Made by a program: the position numbers and the translations under genes. The notes below the pieces were generated by a model. That model saw nothing but the letters and a program-made list of their open reading frames with translations. It did not search any database and had not been told where the DNA came from. A stretch of 64,000 nucleotides of DNA from Neogemmobacter tilapiae (GTDB taxonomy: Bacteria > Pseudomonadota > Alphaproteobacteria > Rhodobacterales > Rhodobacteraceae), in assembly GCF_014652215.1 (NCBI RefSeq), contig NZ_BMYJ01000014.1, positions 30,158 through 94,157 of the forward strand, written 5' to 3'. Shown here in pieces: positions 51,976 through 60,551 of the stretch (positions within the stretch are counted from its first letter, which is position 1; every line of letters begins with the position of its first letter).

Positions 51976-53871
51976 TCAGGCCCGCCGCTGCCGTGTCAGG
52001 CGCGCTTGGCGACGTTGGGCACGCAAGGCACGCAGACTATTGCCCGTCTCGGCACTGTCTTCGGTCCGGTCATCGTCGCTGTTCAGCTTGAACCCCGCCG
52101 CATCCAATTGCTCGACGAAATCACCCATCGCCGCCAGCAGATCCTGGACCGTCTGAACCGGCCGATCCGCAAGGACAGACCGCCAAAGCCCCGCGGCCGT
52201 GACAGGGCCATCGTCCTGATCCTCGGCCTCGTCGTCATCGCTTTCTTCCGCCTCGACCACCACGTCTGGCGCAGCAAAGCGCGCCATCACGGCACTGATC
52301 GTCTCCTCGGCGCTGGTTTCAACCGAAGGTTCCTCTGCCATGTCCGGTTCCGCGGGCACGGGGTCAAGAGAATCAAGGTTGGCAACGTCGAAATCGGCGT
52401 CATCCCATTCCATTTCGACGACTTCGGGCGCTTCGGCAAAAACAGCGGTCGGCATCGCCGCCGCCAGTTCCTCTGGCGCAAACTCTTCGGCGTCCGTCTC
52501 CTCGCCCAGTTCCTCGAAAGTGACGACTTCCTCGAAAGCAGTTACGGTCGTCGCCATAACCTCTGGTTCCACCGCAACGAACGGGGCCTCTTCCACCTCC
52601 ACGTCGTCTTCGACCTGATCCGCCGTCAAATCCGCCAGATCAAGACCGTATTCTTCGGTCAACTCCAACAGTTCCGCATCGACCATCACGGCCGCATCAG
52701 GTGCCGTTTGCGCCGCTCCGGGCATCTCGACCGTTTCAACCTCAAGCGCGGCCTCGGACCAGTCCGCACTTGCGGCATCTTCGCCAAACTCTGAATCGAC
52801 ATCGACAAAGTCGGCCTCCAGATCAGCATCCGGCTCATGGTCCACCAGATCCGCCGACGGTGTTTCCGCCCGCAGAAAGGCACCGCGCAGCGATCGGTCC
52901 GCCGCCAGATCCGCGACAACAGGACGCTCTGTCGCCGACGGCGCGTCATTCGTCGCCACCACGCGCGGGCGCAAAGGCACCACATCTGCCCCGCCCCCCA
53001 TAGGCGCCGCAATTTCTGCCGTCTGACGCACCACTGGCGCAGCTGGCGCATCACCGGGCCGAATCCGGCGCGGCGCAACACGCGGCTGTTCATTCGGGTC
53101 CAACCGGAACCGACGGATCGCCAGCACCCGATCTTCATTGATCGCCGCAATTGCACCCGCCAGGTTTTCCACAAAGGCCTCGGCACCCGAAGCGGCCCAC
53201 ATATCCGCGTCGCCTTCACCTTCCAGCGCCCGCAACGCATTCACCAACGAGATGAACAGCCGCGCCCCGAACAGACTGTCGGTTTCCCGCCGTAACCGGT
53301 TGTCGATTTTCATCCGGTCGATTTCATTTGTGATCTTGTCGGCCCGCGTCACCAACAGAATTGAATGCCGCCGCAAACGTTCTGGCAGCGATTCCCAGGC
53401 CCCCCGTTCGCTTTCCCGCCAAGCCTGCCCCGCATGCGTGCACCACAGCGCTGCACTGGCATAGCCCAGCGTCTTGAACCACATCGTCATCGGAATGTTC
53501 GGGTCGGAAATACCGGGCGTATCCAGCAGATCGCACGACTCCAGCACCTCGGATTCCACATAGATCCGGATATAGCGCGTGTCTTTCAGCGGGATTCCCG
53601 CCAGATTGTTCAGATCAATCGGATGTTTCACGTTGTTCCGGTCGACCCGATAAGGCGCTTCATTCCCGTGCCGCAACCAGACCGGCGGCAGTTTCGTCGC
53701 CGTGATCTGCGTCGGCAGAATCGCCTGACCGATCAGCATGTTCAGCAGCGTCGATTTCCCCGCGCTGAATTCGCCCATGATCGCAATGACCGGCTTGCGG
53801 TCATTCCACGCTTGCAGGCGTGCCATCTTATCCGCCGAAACGGTTTTCGTCGGTCTCGGTGCCGTCATCAT
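51976..53871 (-). CDS. Dynamin-like GTPase, class B (631 aa) with long acidic tail
   Basis: P-loop GEFSAGKST (33-41), G3 DTPG (117-120), G4 TRAD (175-178), class B signature WCTHAGQAWRESE (143-155). From about residue 300 the protein is a long acidic, low-complexity region rich in Glu, Asp, Val and Ala, and only the last 70 residues look folded (GLWRSVLADRPVQTVQDLL). This tail is unusual for a dynamin and could be a tether or a charged spacer. Starts 31 bp after the 681-aa gene. A terminator follows at 51930. Confidence 0.85.
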   Translation of the reverse strand: MMTAPRPTKTVSADKMARLQAWNDRKPVIAIMGEFSAGKSTLLNMLIGQAILPTQITATKLPPVWLRHGNEAPYRVDRNNVKHPIDLNNLAGIPLKDTRYIRIYVESEVLESCDLLDTPGISDPNIPMTMWFKTLGYASAALWCTHAGQAWRESERGAWESLPERLRRHSILLVTRADKITNEIDRMKIDNRLRRETDSLFGARLFISLVNALRALEGEGDADMWAASGAEAFVENLAGAIAAINEDRVLAIRRFRLDPNEQPRVAPRRIRPGDAPAAPVVRQTAEIAAPMGGGADVVPLRPRVVATNDAPSATERPVVADLAADRSLRGAFLRAETPSADLVDHEPDADLEADFVDVDSEFGEDAASADWSEAALEVETVEMPGAAQTAPDAAVMVDAELLELTEEYGLDLADLTADQVEDDVEVEEAPFVAVEPEVMATTVTAFEEVVTFEELGEETDAEEFAPEELAAAMPTAVFAEAPEVVEMEWDDADFDVANLDSLDPVPAEPDMAEEPSVETSAEETISAVMARFAAPDVVVEAEESDDDEAEDQDDGPVTAAGLWRSVLADRPVQTVQDLLAAMGDFVEQLDAAGFKLNSDDDRTEDSAETGNSLRALRAQRRQARLTRQRRA

Positions 53872-53902
53872 CTTCGGTCTCCGTCCTGTCTCGCCCGAAG
53901 GC

Positions 53903-55948
53903 TCAGGCTGCCACGCGGTCCAACGCGGTCAGCACATCCCCCAATGCCTCTTCGGTGGCGTGGCTGGAAACCTGGAAGTTATGCATCTCGCTGGCCGCTG
54001 GCCCGTCTTCCGTCAGACGCATCAACGCTTCGCGCTGTTCGTTCAGGAATTCGACCATGGTCGACGAGATGGACCCGAACATATCGGCGATCTGCGTCTT
54101 TTCCAGTTCGTCGATGATCGCCGCCACTTCGGCTTCGATCAGGCCCGCATAATCGGCAGCGATCGCTTCGATCCCCCGACGTTTCCCCCACCATTTCTTC
54201 CACCAGCTGCTGGCCAGATCCAGCGCGATGGTCTTGCCCACAACCACCGGCGGCGGCACTTGGGCCATCGGCGGCGGCGTGATCTTCAGTCCCGGCAATT
54301 CCTCGCCCAGGGCGCGCGTATAGAGGTCCAAAATGGCATTGGTCGATTTGTCATAGACCCCTGCCACCTCTTTCTTGGTTTGCGCCGCAAACTGGAAATA
54401 GGCCGAACGCAGCAGCACCCGCAGCCCCGTTGCATCATAGTTCCAGCTGTCTTGCTCACCATTGCGCTCCAGATGCGCAATCAGCGCATCCGTCGCCCGC
54501 CGCAGGAAACTGCCCTGCAACTTGTCCAACCGCTGCCGCAGATCAACCCGCAACCGTTCGGTCGCCCCGTCCAGCTCGGACATGCTGCCTTGCGCCAGTT
54601 TCTCGACCTCGGCCCGCATTTCCGCAGGCGACATCTTCACCTCGCCCGTGACTGCAAAGGCCTGACGCGCATTGCGTTCGGCGGCAACTTCCGCCGTCAG
54701 GTTGGCCACGCGCGAACGGATGTTTTCCAGCAACCGCTTGCCTGAACCTTCCAGAATGCGCTTGTTGATCGCCCGTTGCAGATCGGGCACGCCCGACAGC
54801 ATCCACAGGAAAGCGTTCGGATCTTCCGGCGCGATATGGTTGTTCGCTTCGGCCCAGTCGAACAGGGCCGCCTGGCTTTCTTCCGACAGTTCATTCAGGC
54901 TGCCAGTCAGCGCCGTTTCCGCCCATTTTGCCGAACCAAAGACGATTTCGGCATCATAGGGTGCATTCTTGGAACGCAGCGTTTCCATGATGCTTTCGCG
55001 GATTTCCGGGATCTGCATCGAAGGGTTCGGCAGTTCGTCGATCCGGTTCACATACAGAATGATCTGCCGCTTTTCAAAGTTCGAGATCAGACGCACCAGC
55101 GCCATATCGGTCGTGTTCAGCGCTTGGTGCGCCGAAAGCACCACAAGACAAATTTCCGAACCACGCAAGCTGCGGATGGTGATCTGCTCGCGCACCATGA
55201 AGGTGTCGTTCACGCCGGGCGTGTCGCGCAGGCAGATACTGCCCGGATATTCCGGCATGTCGATGAAAATCTCGGCCGATTTGGTGATATCGGCGAAACG
55301 GCCCTGCTTGTTGTCCAAGGGCATGCCGTTTTCGTCGGTTTCCCCCATGCAGACATAGCGTTCAATCAGCGCATTGTCGTAATAGCCGTATTTGTGGGAC
55401 TTGCCCAAAAGCAGCTCAAAGCTGGCCCCCAGACGCGCCTTGGATTGGTCACGCATCTTGACGATCTGCGCCTGAATGCGTTCCACCTCATCGCCCGTTC
55501 CGGCCCGTTCGGCCAGTTCACCAAGGCGGCCGCCGGTCTGCACCAGACGGTTCCATTCATCATGATCGAAAAAGCTGAATTCTGACTTCGTGCCCCGCGG
55601 CGCGGTGCGCGAATTCAGGTGCAACCCGGTGACCACCGTGGTCCAAGGGTTGACGTCCGACGGCAGCAGTCCCGGCGATCCGACCAGCACGTTGGTTAGG
55701 GCCGTCTTGCCCGCCTTGACCTGCCCGACCAACGTGACGTTCGGTTCAAACATGTCCAGTTGACGCATCAGAATGCCGGCCCGTTTCGAATAACGGGCAT
55801 CGTCGCTTTCAGACAACCGGCGCAGGGCTGTCCTTGCTTCGGTAAAGGCATCGGTCAGCGGCCGCAGATCCTCATGGCCCATGGCCATCAGATGTGCGTT
55901 GGCGGGGCGTTGCACGCTGTTGCCGGTGTTCTCTGTTGCGTCTTTCAT
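53903..55948 (-). CDS. Dynamin-like GTPase, class A (681 aa)
   Basis: P-loop GQVKAGKT (75-82), LLPSDVNPWTTVVT (94-107), G3 DTPG (242-245), G4 NRID (301-304), helical stalk after. A Trp- and Lys-rich motif SSWWKKWWGKRRG at 580-592 looks like an amphipathic membrane-insertion segment, the place dynamins carry a paddle. It is the first gene of the region, and shares motifs with the 696-aa GTPase. With class B 31 bp downstream it makes a dynamin pair of the kind known from two-component bacterial dynamins. No signal peptide. Confidence 0.88.
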   Translation of the reverse strand: MKDATENTGNSVQRPANAHLMAMGHEDLRPLTDAFTEARTALRRLSESDDARYSKRAGILMRQLDMFEPNVTLVGQVKAGKTALTNVLVGSPGLLPSDVNPWTTVVTGLHLNSRTAPRGTKSEFSFFDHDEWNRLVQTGGRLGELAERAGTGDEVERIQAQIVKMRDQSKARLGASFELLLGKSHKYGYYDNALIERYVCMGETDENGMPLDNKQGRFADITKSAEIFIDMPEYPGSICLRDTPGVNDTFMVREQITIRSLRGSEICLVVLSAHQALNTTDMALVRLISNFEKRQIILYVNRIDELPNPSMQIPEIRESIMETLRSKNAPYDAEIVFGSAKWAETALTGSLNELSEESQAALFDWAEANNHIAPEDPNAFLWMLSGVPDLQRAINKRILEGSGKRLLENIRSRVANLTAEVAAERNARQAFAVTGEVKMSPAEMRAEVEKLAQGSMSELDGATERLRVDLRQRLDKLQGSFLRRATDALIAHLERNGEQDSWNYDATGLRVLLRSAYFQFAAQTKKEVAGVYDKSTNAILDLYTRALGEELPGLKITPPPMAQVPPPVVVGKTIALDLASSWWKKWWGKRRGIEAIAADYAGLIEAEVAAIIDELEKTQIADMFGSISSTMVEFLNEQREALMRLTEDGPAASEMHNFQVSSHATEEALGDVLTALDRVAA

Positions 55949-56748
55949 ATCTCAGCTCTGTTCCTTGACCGGCCCCAGGCAGAGGCAGGTGAAAAACCGA
56001 TCGGGCCACACTGGGCGATACGGCAAGGATCAATGGCGGCGGCAGCCGAATTCCCCAAATTTCCTGGCAGCTCTAACCCAGCGTCACACAAACTTTCACT
56101 CACAACTCCGGCCCGGACGCGGCATTCCCCAATGCCACACCAGCCTTACGATTAGTAGTCCCCCAAGAATGCGGCGCAATCGTGGCCCGACTTGGGAACC
56201 GTTTCCGAAAACACGGGCAATTGACCCGAATGCCCGATTCTATTCAGATACTTGCATGGGAATTCATTTTTTTCAACACGTTAGGTTTGCCCGCTTGCCT
56301 GCGACAAGCGTGCTGTTGCGGTGACTCCGGGGGGTGAAGATCTGCTCAAGATGCAGTGCATTTGCCGCTTTGGCCACGATTTGGGCCACTTCCGAACAAA
56401 GCCACCGATTCCCGCGAACCTGATTCCCGATTCGGGCCGCCAGAAACCCCTGACCGGCCAAAGGCAGGATTCGCCATTTATTGACTTATTGCCAAGGGAT
56501 AGCGGCGGAAGTGAAAGTTCCTGGCCCGCGACCCCGGCCCGCAGCTGACAATCCCGCAAAACCCATCGCGCAAGGTGCCCAGCCCGCTGTCAACCCGGAC
56601 AAGGCAGGAACATCCCGCCACATTCCTGTCCCACCCAGCGCTGCAATCCGCCCCACAGCGCAAATAGGAAGGCTCCGCTCGGCCACAAACCAATTGCGGC
56701 AGGTCCAAAGGCCACGACCAAACTGTTCGCCCAGACGCGACAATATGC
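55949..56748. other. Large non-coding region upstream of dynamin region, with GANTC cluster
   Basis: 800 bp between the 681-aa GTPase gene and the AEC gene, both read leftwards, so it should hold the promoter for the GTPase genes. Six GANTC sites stand at 56236, 56333, 56407, 56422, 56429 and 56468, against roughly one expected in 240 bp. GGCATT-CCCC-AATGCC at 56121-56136 is a perfect hairpin. Open frames here have weak third-base GC and I accept none. Confidence 0.45.
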
Positions 56749-57687
56749 TCAACCCAAAAGCTGCAACCAGAACCAAACCGTTCCAATCGACAGCGCCGTG
56801 GCAATCAGCACCGCGCTGGCATTCACCCTTTTCGCCACGCCATAGACATGCGCGAACAGATAGGCATTCACGCCCGGCGCCATGCTGGCGGTCAAAACCC
56901 CCGACCGCATCGCCGCCTGATCCAGCGCAAAGACGAAATGCCCCAAGCCATAGGTGATCGCCGGATGCAGGATCAGTGACAGCCCGCAGATCATCGCAAT
57001 CGCCCGCCCATCCCCCTCGGGCTTATAGCGCACCAGAACGCCGCCCAACCCGAACAGCGCCACCGGAATGGCCGAACGCGTGATCATCTCCAGCGCCGAA
57101 TTGGCGGCCTCGGGGATAGGCAGGCCCGACAGGTTCACTACAAAGCCCAGCGTGATCCCGATCACCAGTGGCTGGTTAAAGATCGCCCGCCCCACCTGCC
57201 GCCCCAAAGCGCCCGCCGAAAGCCCAAGCCCCCGGCTCCGCGCCAGCTCCATCAGGGTGATCCCCGTGCCATACATGAACGGCGAATGCAGCGAGATGAT
57301 CGCATAATTCCCCGCCAGCGCCGCCGTGCCATAGGCCCGTTCCGTGATCGCCAGCCCCAGCAGCAGCGAGTTGGAAAACAGGCAGGCAAAGCCGATGGCC
57401 ACACTGTCCGTCAAGGGCCGCTTCAGCCCATAGTAAGCCCCCGCAATCCCCAGACCAAAGCAGGTCAAGGCCCCCGCATAAAAGCTGAACATCAGCCCCC
57501 AGTCATAGGCATCCGACAGATCCAGCGTCGCAATCGACTTGAACAGCAGACAGGGCACCGCGAAATTCTGCGCAAACCGCATCAACCCATCGACCGCAGT
57601 TTCCGAAAACAACCCCGCCCGCGTCGCCGCATAACCAAAGCCGATCACCAGAAAAACCGGGATGATGACTTCCAGCAGCGCATTCAT
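56749..57687 (-). CDS. AEC (auxin efflux carrier) family transporter
   Basis: 312 aa with about ten helices. Family features: MNALLEVIIPVFLVIGFGYAA at the start and the central ALFGLGGVLVRY and PAITYGLGHF. AEC transporters move small acids such as malate or auxin-like compounds across the inner membrane; the substrate is unknown. The start overlaps the stop of the upstream MBL gene by 4 bp. Confidence 0.88.
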   Translation of the reverse strand: MNALLEVIIPVFLVIGFGYAATRAGLFSETAVDGLMRFAQNFAVPCLLFKSIATLDLSDAYDWGLMFSFYAGALTCFGLGIAGAYYGLKRPLTDSVAIGFACLFSNSLLLGLAITERAYGTAALAGNYAIISLHSPFMYGTGITLMELARSRGLGLSAGALGRQVGRAIFNQPLVIGITLGFVVNLSGLPIPEAANSALEMITRSAIPVALFGLGGVLVRYKPEGDGRAIAMICGLSLILHPAITYGLGHFVFALDQAAMRSGVLTASMAPGVNAYLFAHVYGVAKRVNASAVLIATALSIGTVWFWLQLLG

Positions 57688-58469
57688 TCGATGGTCATTC
57701 CGTCAAAAGCAGGCACAACGCCGGGCGGCAATTCGGCGGCCAGCACGGCATAATCCAGATCAATATGCATATTGGTGATCACCGCCCGCTTCGGTTTCGC
57801 CCGCGCAATCCACTCCAGCGTCAGCGCCAGATGGGCATGGGTCGGGTGCGGCTTGCGCCGCAGCGCATCGACGATCAGGCAATCCAGATCCCCCAGATGC
57901 TCCCACGCCGTCTCGGGCAGGGCCAGCACATCGGGAATATAGGCCAAGCCACCGATCCTCAGACCCAAGGCCTCTGACGGGCCGTGGTTCACCGCAAAGG
58001 GCACAAAGGGCACATCCCCCCCCGCGCCGGGCACCGCAAACCCCCCCGCAATCGGGTTCATCGCCAGAATGGAAGGATAGGGCGAACCAGACGGCTGCAC
58101 GAAAGCATAGGCAAACCGCTCCATCAGGGCCATTTCGGTCGGCCCATCCGCCCAGACCGGCAGGCGCTGCCCGGTGTTGAAAACGATCTGCCGCAGATCG
58201 TCCAAGCCATGCACATGGTCGGCATGGGCATGGGTATAGACCACCCCATCCAGATGCCCCACACCCGCTCCCAGCAACTGTTCCCGCATATCGGGCGAGG
58301 TATCGACCAGAACCCGCGTCACCCCCTGCGGCCCCGCCTGTTCCACCAACAGCGAACAGCGGCGGCGTCGGTTTTTCGGATTGGTCGGGTCACATTCCCC
58401 CCATTCCCCACCGATCCGCGGCACACCGCCCGACGAACCACAGCCCAGAATGGTGAAACGCCGCGTCAT
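57684..58469 (-). CDS. Metallo-beta-lactamase fold hydrolase (PhnP-like)
   Basis: 261 aa. LGCGSSGGVPRIGGEWG and CDPTNPKNRRRRCSLLV at the start, the metal-binding HAHADHVHGLDDL at about 80, VNHGPSEALGLRI and NMHIDLDY near the end. This set is typical of the PhnP-type phosphodiesterase group, acting on cyclic phosphates. Overlaps its neighbours on both sides by 4 bp (TatD gene before, AEC gene after), so it is in a tight operon. Confidence 0.9.
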   Translation of the reverse strand: MTRRFTILGCGSSGGVPRIGGEWGECDPTNPKNRRRRCSLLVEQAGPQGVTRVLVDTSPDMREQLLGAGVGHLDGVVYTHAHADHVHGLDDLRQIVFNTGQRLPVWADGPTEMALMERFAYAFVQPSGSPYPSILAMNPIAGGFAVPGAGGDVPFVPFAVNHGPSEALGLRIGGLAYIPDVLALPETAWEHLGDLDCLIVDALRRKPHPTHAHLALTLEWIARAKPKRAVITNMHIDLDYAVLAAELPPGVVPAFDGMTIE

Positions 58470-59251
58470 CTTGCCGCCTTCGTGAACAGCCGGTCGAAAT
58501 TCGCACAGGTCTGCGCCGCAAATTCCGCCTCGCTCATCCCGAAAACAGCCGCCCCGGCCTTGGCCGTGAACGCCGTATAGGCCGGTTCATTCCGCTTGCC
58601 GCGATAGGGCGGCGGGGCCAGATAGGGGCTGTCTGTTTCCAAAAGGATCCGGTCCACCGGGGCCGCCGCGAAAATATCGCGCAATTCCTGCGATTTCGGA
58701 AAGGCCGTGATCCCTGACATCGATAGATAAAACCCCATATCCAGCGCCGCCCGCGCCAGTTCTGCCCCCGAAGAAAAGCAGTGCATCACGCAAGCATAGG
58801 GTTTCGCCTGAAACCCTTCGCGCAGGATCGTTGCCATATCCTCATCCGCCGCCCGTGCATGGATGATCAGCGGCAGCCCGGTTTCCTGCGCCGCTTGAAT
58901 ATGCACCCGCAGGCTCGTCTTCTGAATTTCGGCGCTTTCGGCGGTATAGTGATAGTCCAGCCCCGTCTCGCCAATGCCCACAAATTTCGGATGCGCCGCA
59001 TAGGCCACCAATTGATCCACTGTCACCAAGGGCTGTTCGGCGGCACTCATCGGGTGGATGCCTGCGGCGTAGAACACGCCCTCATAACCCTCGGCAATCG
59101 TCCGCACCTTCGGCTCTTGATGCAGCCGCGTGCAAATCGTCACCATCCGCGTCACACCGGCGGCGCGGGCGCGCGCGATGATGTCGGGCAATTCGCCGTC
59201 AAAATCGGGAAAGTCCAGATGACAATGGCTGTCAACAAGTTCGGGGGGCAT
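58466..59251 (-). CDS. TatD family hydrolase
   Basis: 261 aa from the ATG at 59251. Metal-binding DSHCHLDF at 7-14, IGETGLDYHY near 90, IIHARAADEDM and METDSPYLAPPPYRGKRNEP-type ending (here LLETDSPYLAPPPYRGKRNEP split over 226-246). A TIM-barrel 3'-5' exonuclease/deoxyribonuclease of the cytoplasm. Between holB and the MBL-fold gene, as in many proteobacteria. Confidence 0.92.
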   Translation of the reverse strand: MPPELVDSHCHLDFPDFDGELPDIIARARAAGVTRMVTICTRLHQEPKVRTIAEGYEGVFYAAGIHPMSAAEQPLVTVDQLVAYAAHPKFVGIGETGLDYHYTAESAEIQKTSLRVHIQAAQETGLPLIIHARAADEDMATILREGFQAKPYACVMHCFSSGAELARAALDMGFYLSMSGITAFPKSQELRDIFAAAPVDRILLETDSPYLAPPPYRGKRNEPAYTAFTAKAGAAVFGMSEAEFAAQTCANFDRLFTKAAR

Positions 59252-59255
59252 TGGC

Positions 59256-60386
59256 TTACCTTTGGGCCAGTCTGCCCGCCGTCGCTTCGATTGCCAGCAC
59301 CATATCCATAAGAAGCGCGGCAGGGTCAAGGTTCACCGCCTTGCCCTGACGCGCCCGGTTGCCCAGGTTCTGCGCCAGTTCCGCCCATTGCTGTGCAGCC
59401 CAGGCGTCAGGGGCCAGACGCGCCAGAACCGCTGCCTCACCCCGCGCCGCCTCGGGCGGGGTCTGGCCGGTCGCCCCAGCGCGGGCCACGCGGGCCAGAA
59501 ACAAGTCAATCAGGGTCAACGTCAGATCAAACAGATCGGCATTCGCCTTGCCCACCATCTGATCCGCCAGCCGGATCATCGCCCCACGGTGCAGCCGGGG
59601 CAGGGCGCTGAACAGATCGACCAGCCGGGCGTAAAGCTCCAACCCCTCCTGCGCCGTCAGCCGAAAGGCCGCGCCCACCGACCCGCCCGCCAGTTCCGCC
59701 AAGGCTGTCACCTGATCCGGTGCCGTCTCCGCGCCTGCTTGCGCAAGGGCTGCGGCAAGGTCATCCGGCGGCATCGCCGACAGGCGCAGCGTGCGGCAAC
59801 GCGAACGGATCGTGGGCAAAAGGCGATGCGGCTGATGGCTGATCAGAAAGAAGGTCACCTTTTCCGGCGGTTCCTCCAGCAATTTCAGCAGCGCGTTGGC
59901 CGAGGCCGTGTTCATCTCATCGACAGAATCGATGATCGCCACCCGGCGGCCCCCATCCGCCGCGGACATGGCGAAGAAGGATTTCATCTTGCGGACTTCT
60001 TCCACCGAAATCACCTGCGACAAACCCGATCCTGTGGCGTTTGGCCCGCGTTTCAAATGGAACAACCGCCCCTCGGACCCCGCCAAAATCCGCCGCGCGA
60101 CCGGATGGTCGGGGGGGATATCCAGCGTTGTGGGGGCAGGGGCCGCAAACATGCCGCCATCCTCGTCCGGTGTTGCCAGCAGAAAAAGCGCCAACCGCCA
60201 GGCAAGCGTCGCCTTCCCAAGCCCCTGCGGCCCCGTCAGCAGCCAGCCGTGGTGCAAACGGCCGGAATTGTAGGATTGCAGGAATTCGGCCTGTTCGGCG
60301 GTGTGGCCATACAGCGTATGGGTTTCGCGCGGATGCGGCGCACCGTCCAATTGGGTCGGATCGGGAAGCGGCTCCTCAGCGGCCAT
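59256..60386 (-). CDS. holB: DNA polymerase III subunit delta'
   Basis: 376 aa from the ATG at 60386. AAA+ features: GWLLTGPQGLGKATLAWRLA, the sensor region IDSVDEMNTASANALLKLLEEPP, and FFLISHQPHRLLPTIRSRC with SRC. Part of the clamp loader that opens the sliding clamp. The Walker A Lys is kept here (GLGKA). Just upstream of tatD in the standard order tmk-holB-tatD. Confidence 0.95.
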   Translation of the reverse strand: MAAEEPLPDPTQLDGAPHPRETHTLYGHTAEQAEFLQSYNSGRLHHGWLLTGPQGLGKATLAWRLALFLLATPDEDGGMFAAPAPTTLDIPPDHPVARRILAGSEGRLFHLKRGPNATGSGLSQVISVEEVRKMKSFFAMSAADGGRRVAIIDSVDEMNTASANALLKLLEEPPEKVTFFLISHQPHRLLPTIRSRCRTLRLSAMPPDDLAAALAQAGAETAPDQVTALAELAGGSVGAAFRLTAQEGLELYARLVDLFSALPRLHRGAMIRLADQMVGKANADLFDLTLTLIDLFLARVARAGATGQTPPEAARGEAAVLARLAPDAWAAQQWAELAQNLGNRARQGKAVNLDPAALLMDMVLAIEATAGRLAQR

Positions 60387-60494
60387 TGTCGCGCCCTTTG
60401 GGACCGTGGCCGCCCTCCCTACCGCTCTCGCTTCCGGGCAGAGGGGATCGCACCCAATTGAGCTCGTCAAGGCTGATCAAACGCGTGGCGCAGT

Positions 60495-60534
60495 CCCCTC
60501 CCCCCCCGTGGGGGAGGGATAGGGAGGGGGGGCA
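60495..60534. repeat. GC-rich palindromic repeat (REP-like)
   Basis: A hairpin with CCCCTCCCCC and GGGGGAGGG around a short centre (60495-60518), followed by ATAGGGAGGGGGGGC. Same design as the repeats at 9371, 21729 and 21802. It lies between tmk and holB. Confidence 0.75.
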
Positions 60535-60551
60535 AACACGGTGAACTAAGG

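Noticed and set aside
56486..56776. 96-codon reading frame on the reverse strand after the AEC gene
   Set aside because: It overlaps the AEC end, its third-base GC is low compared with neighbours, and the product matches nothing I know.
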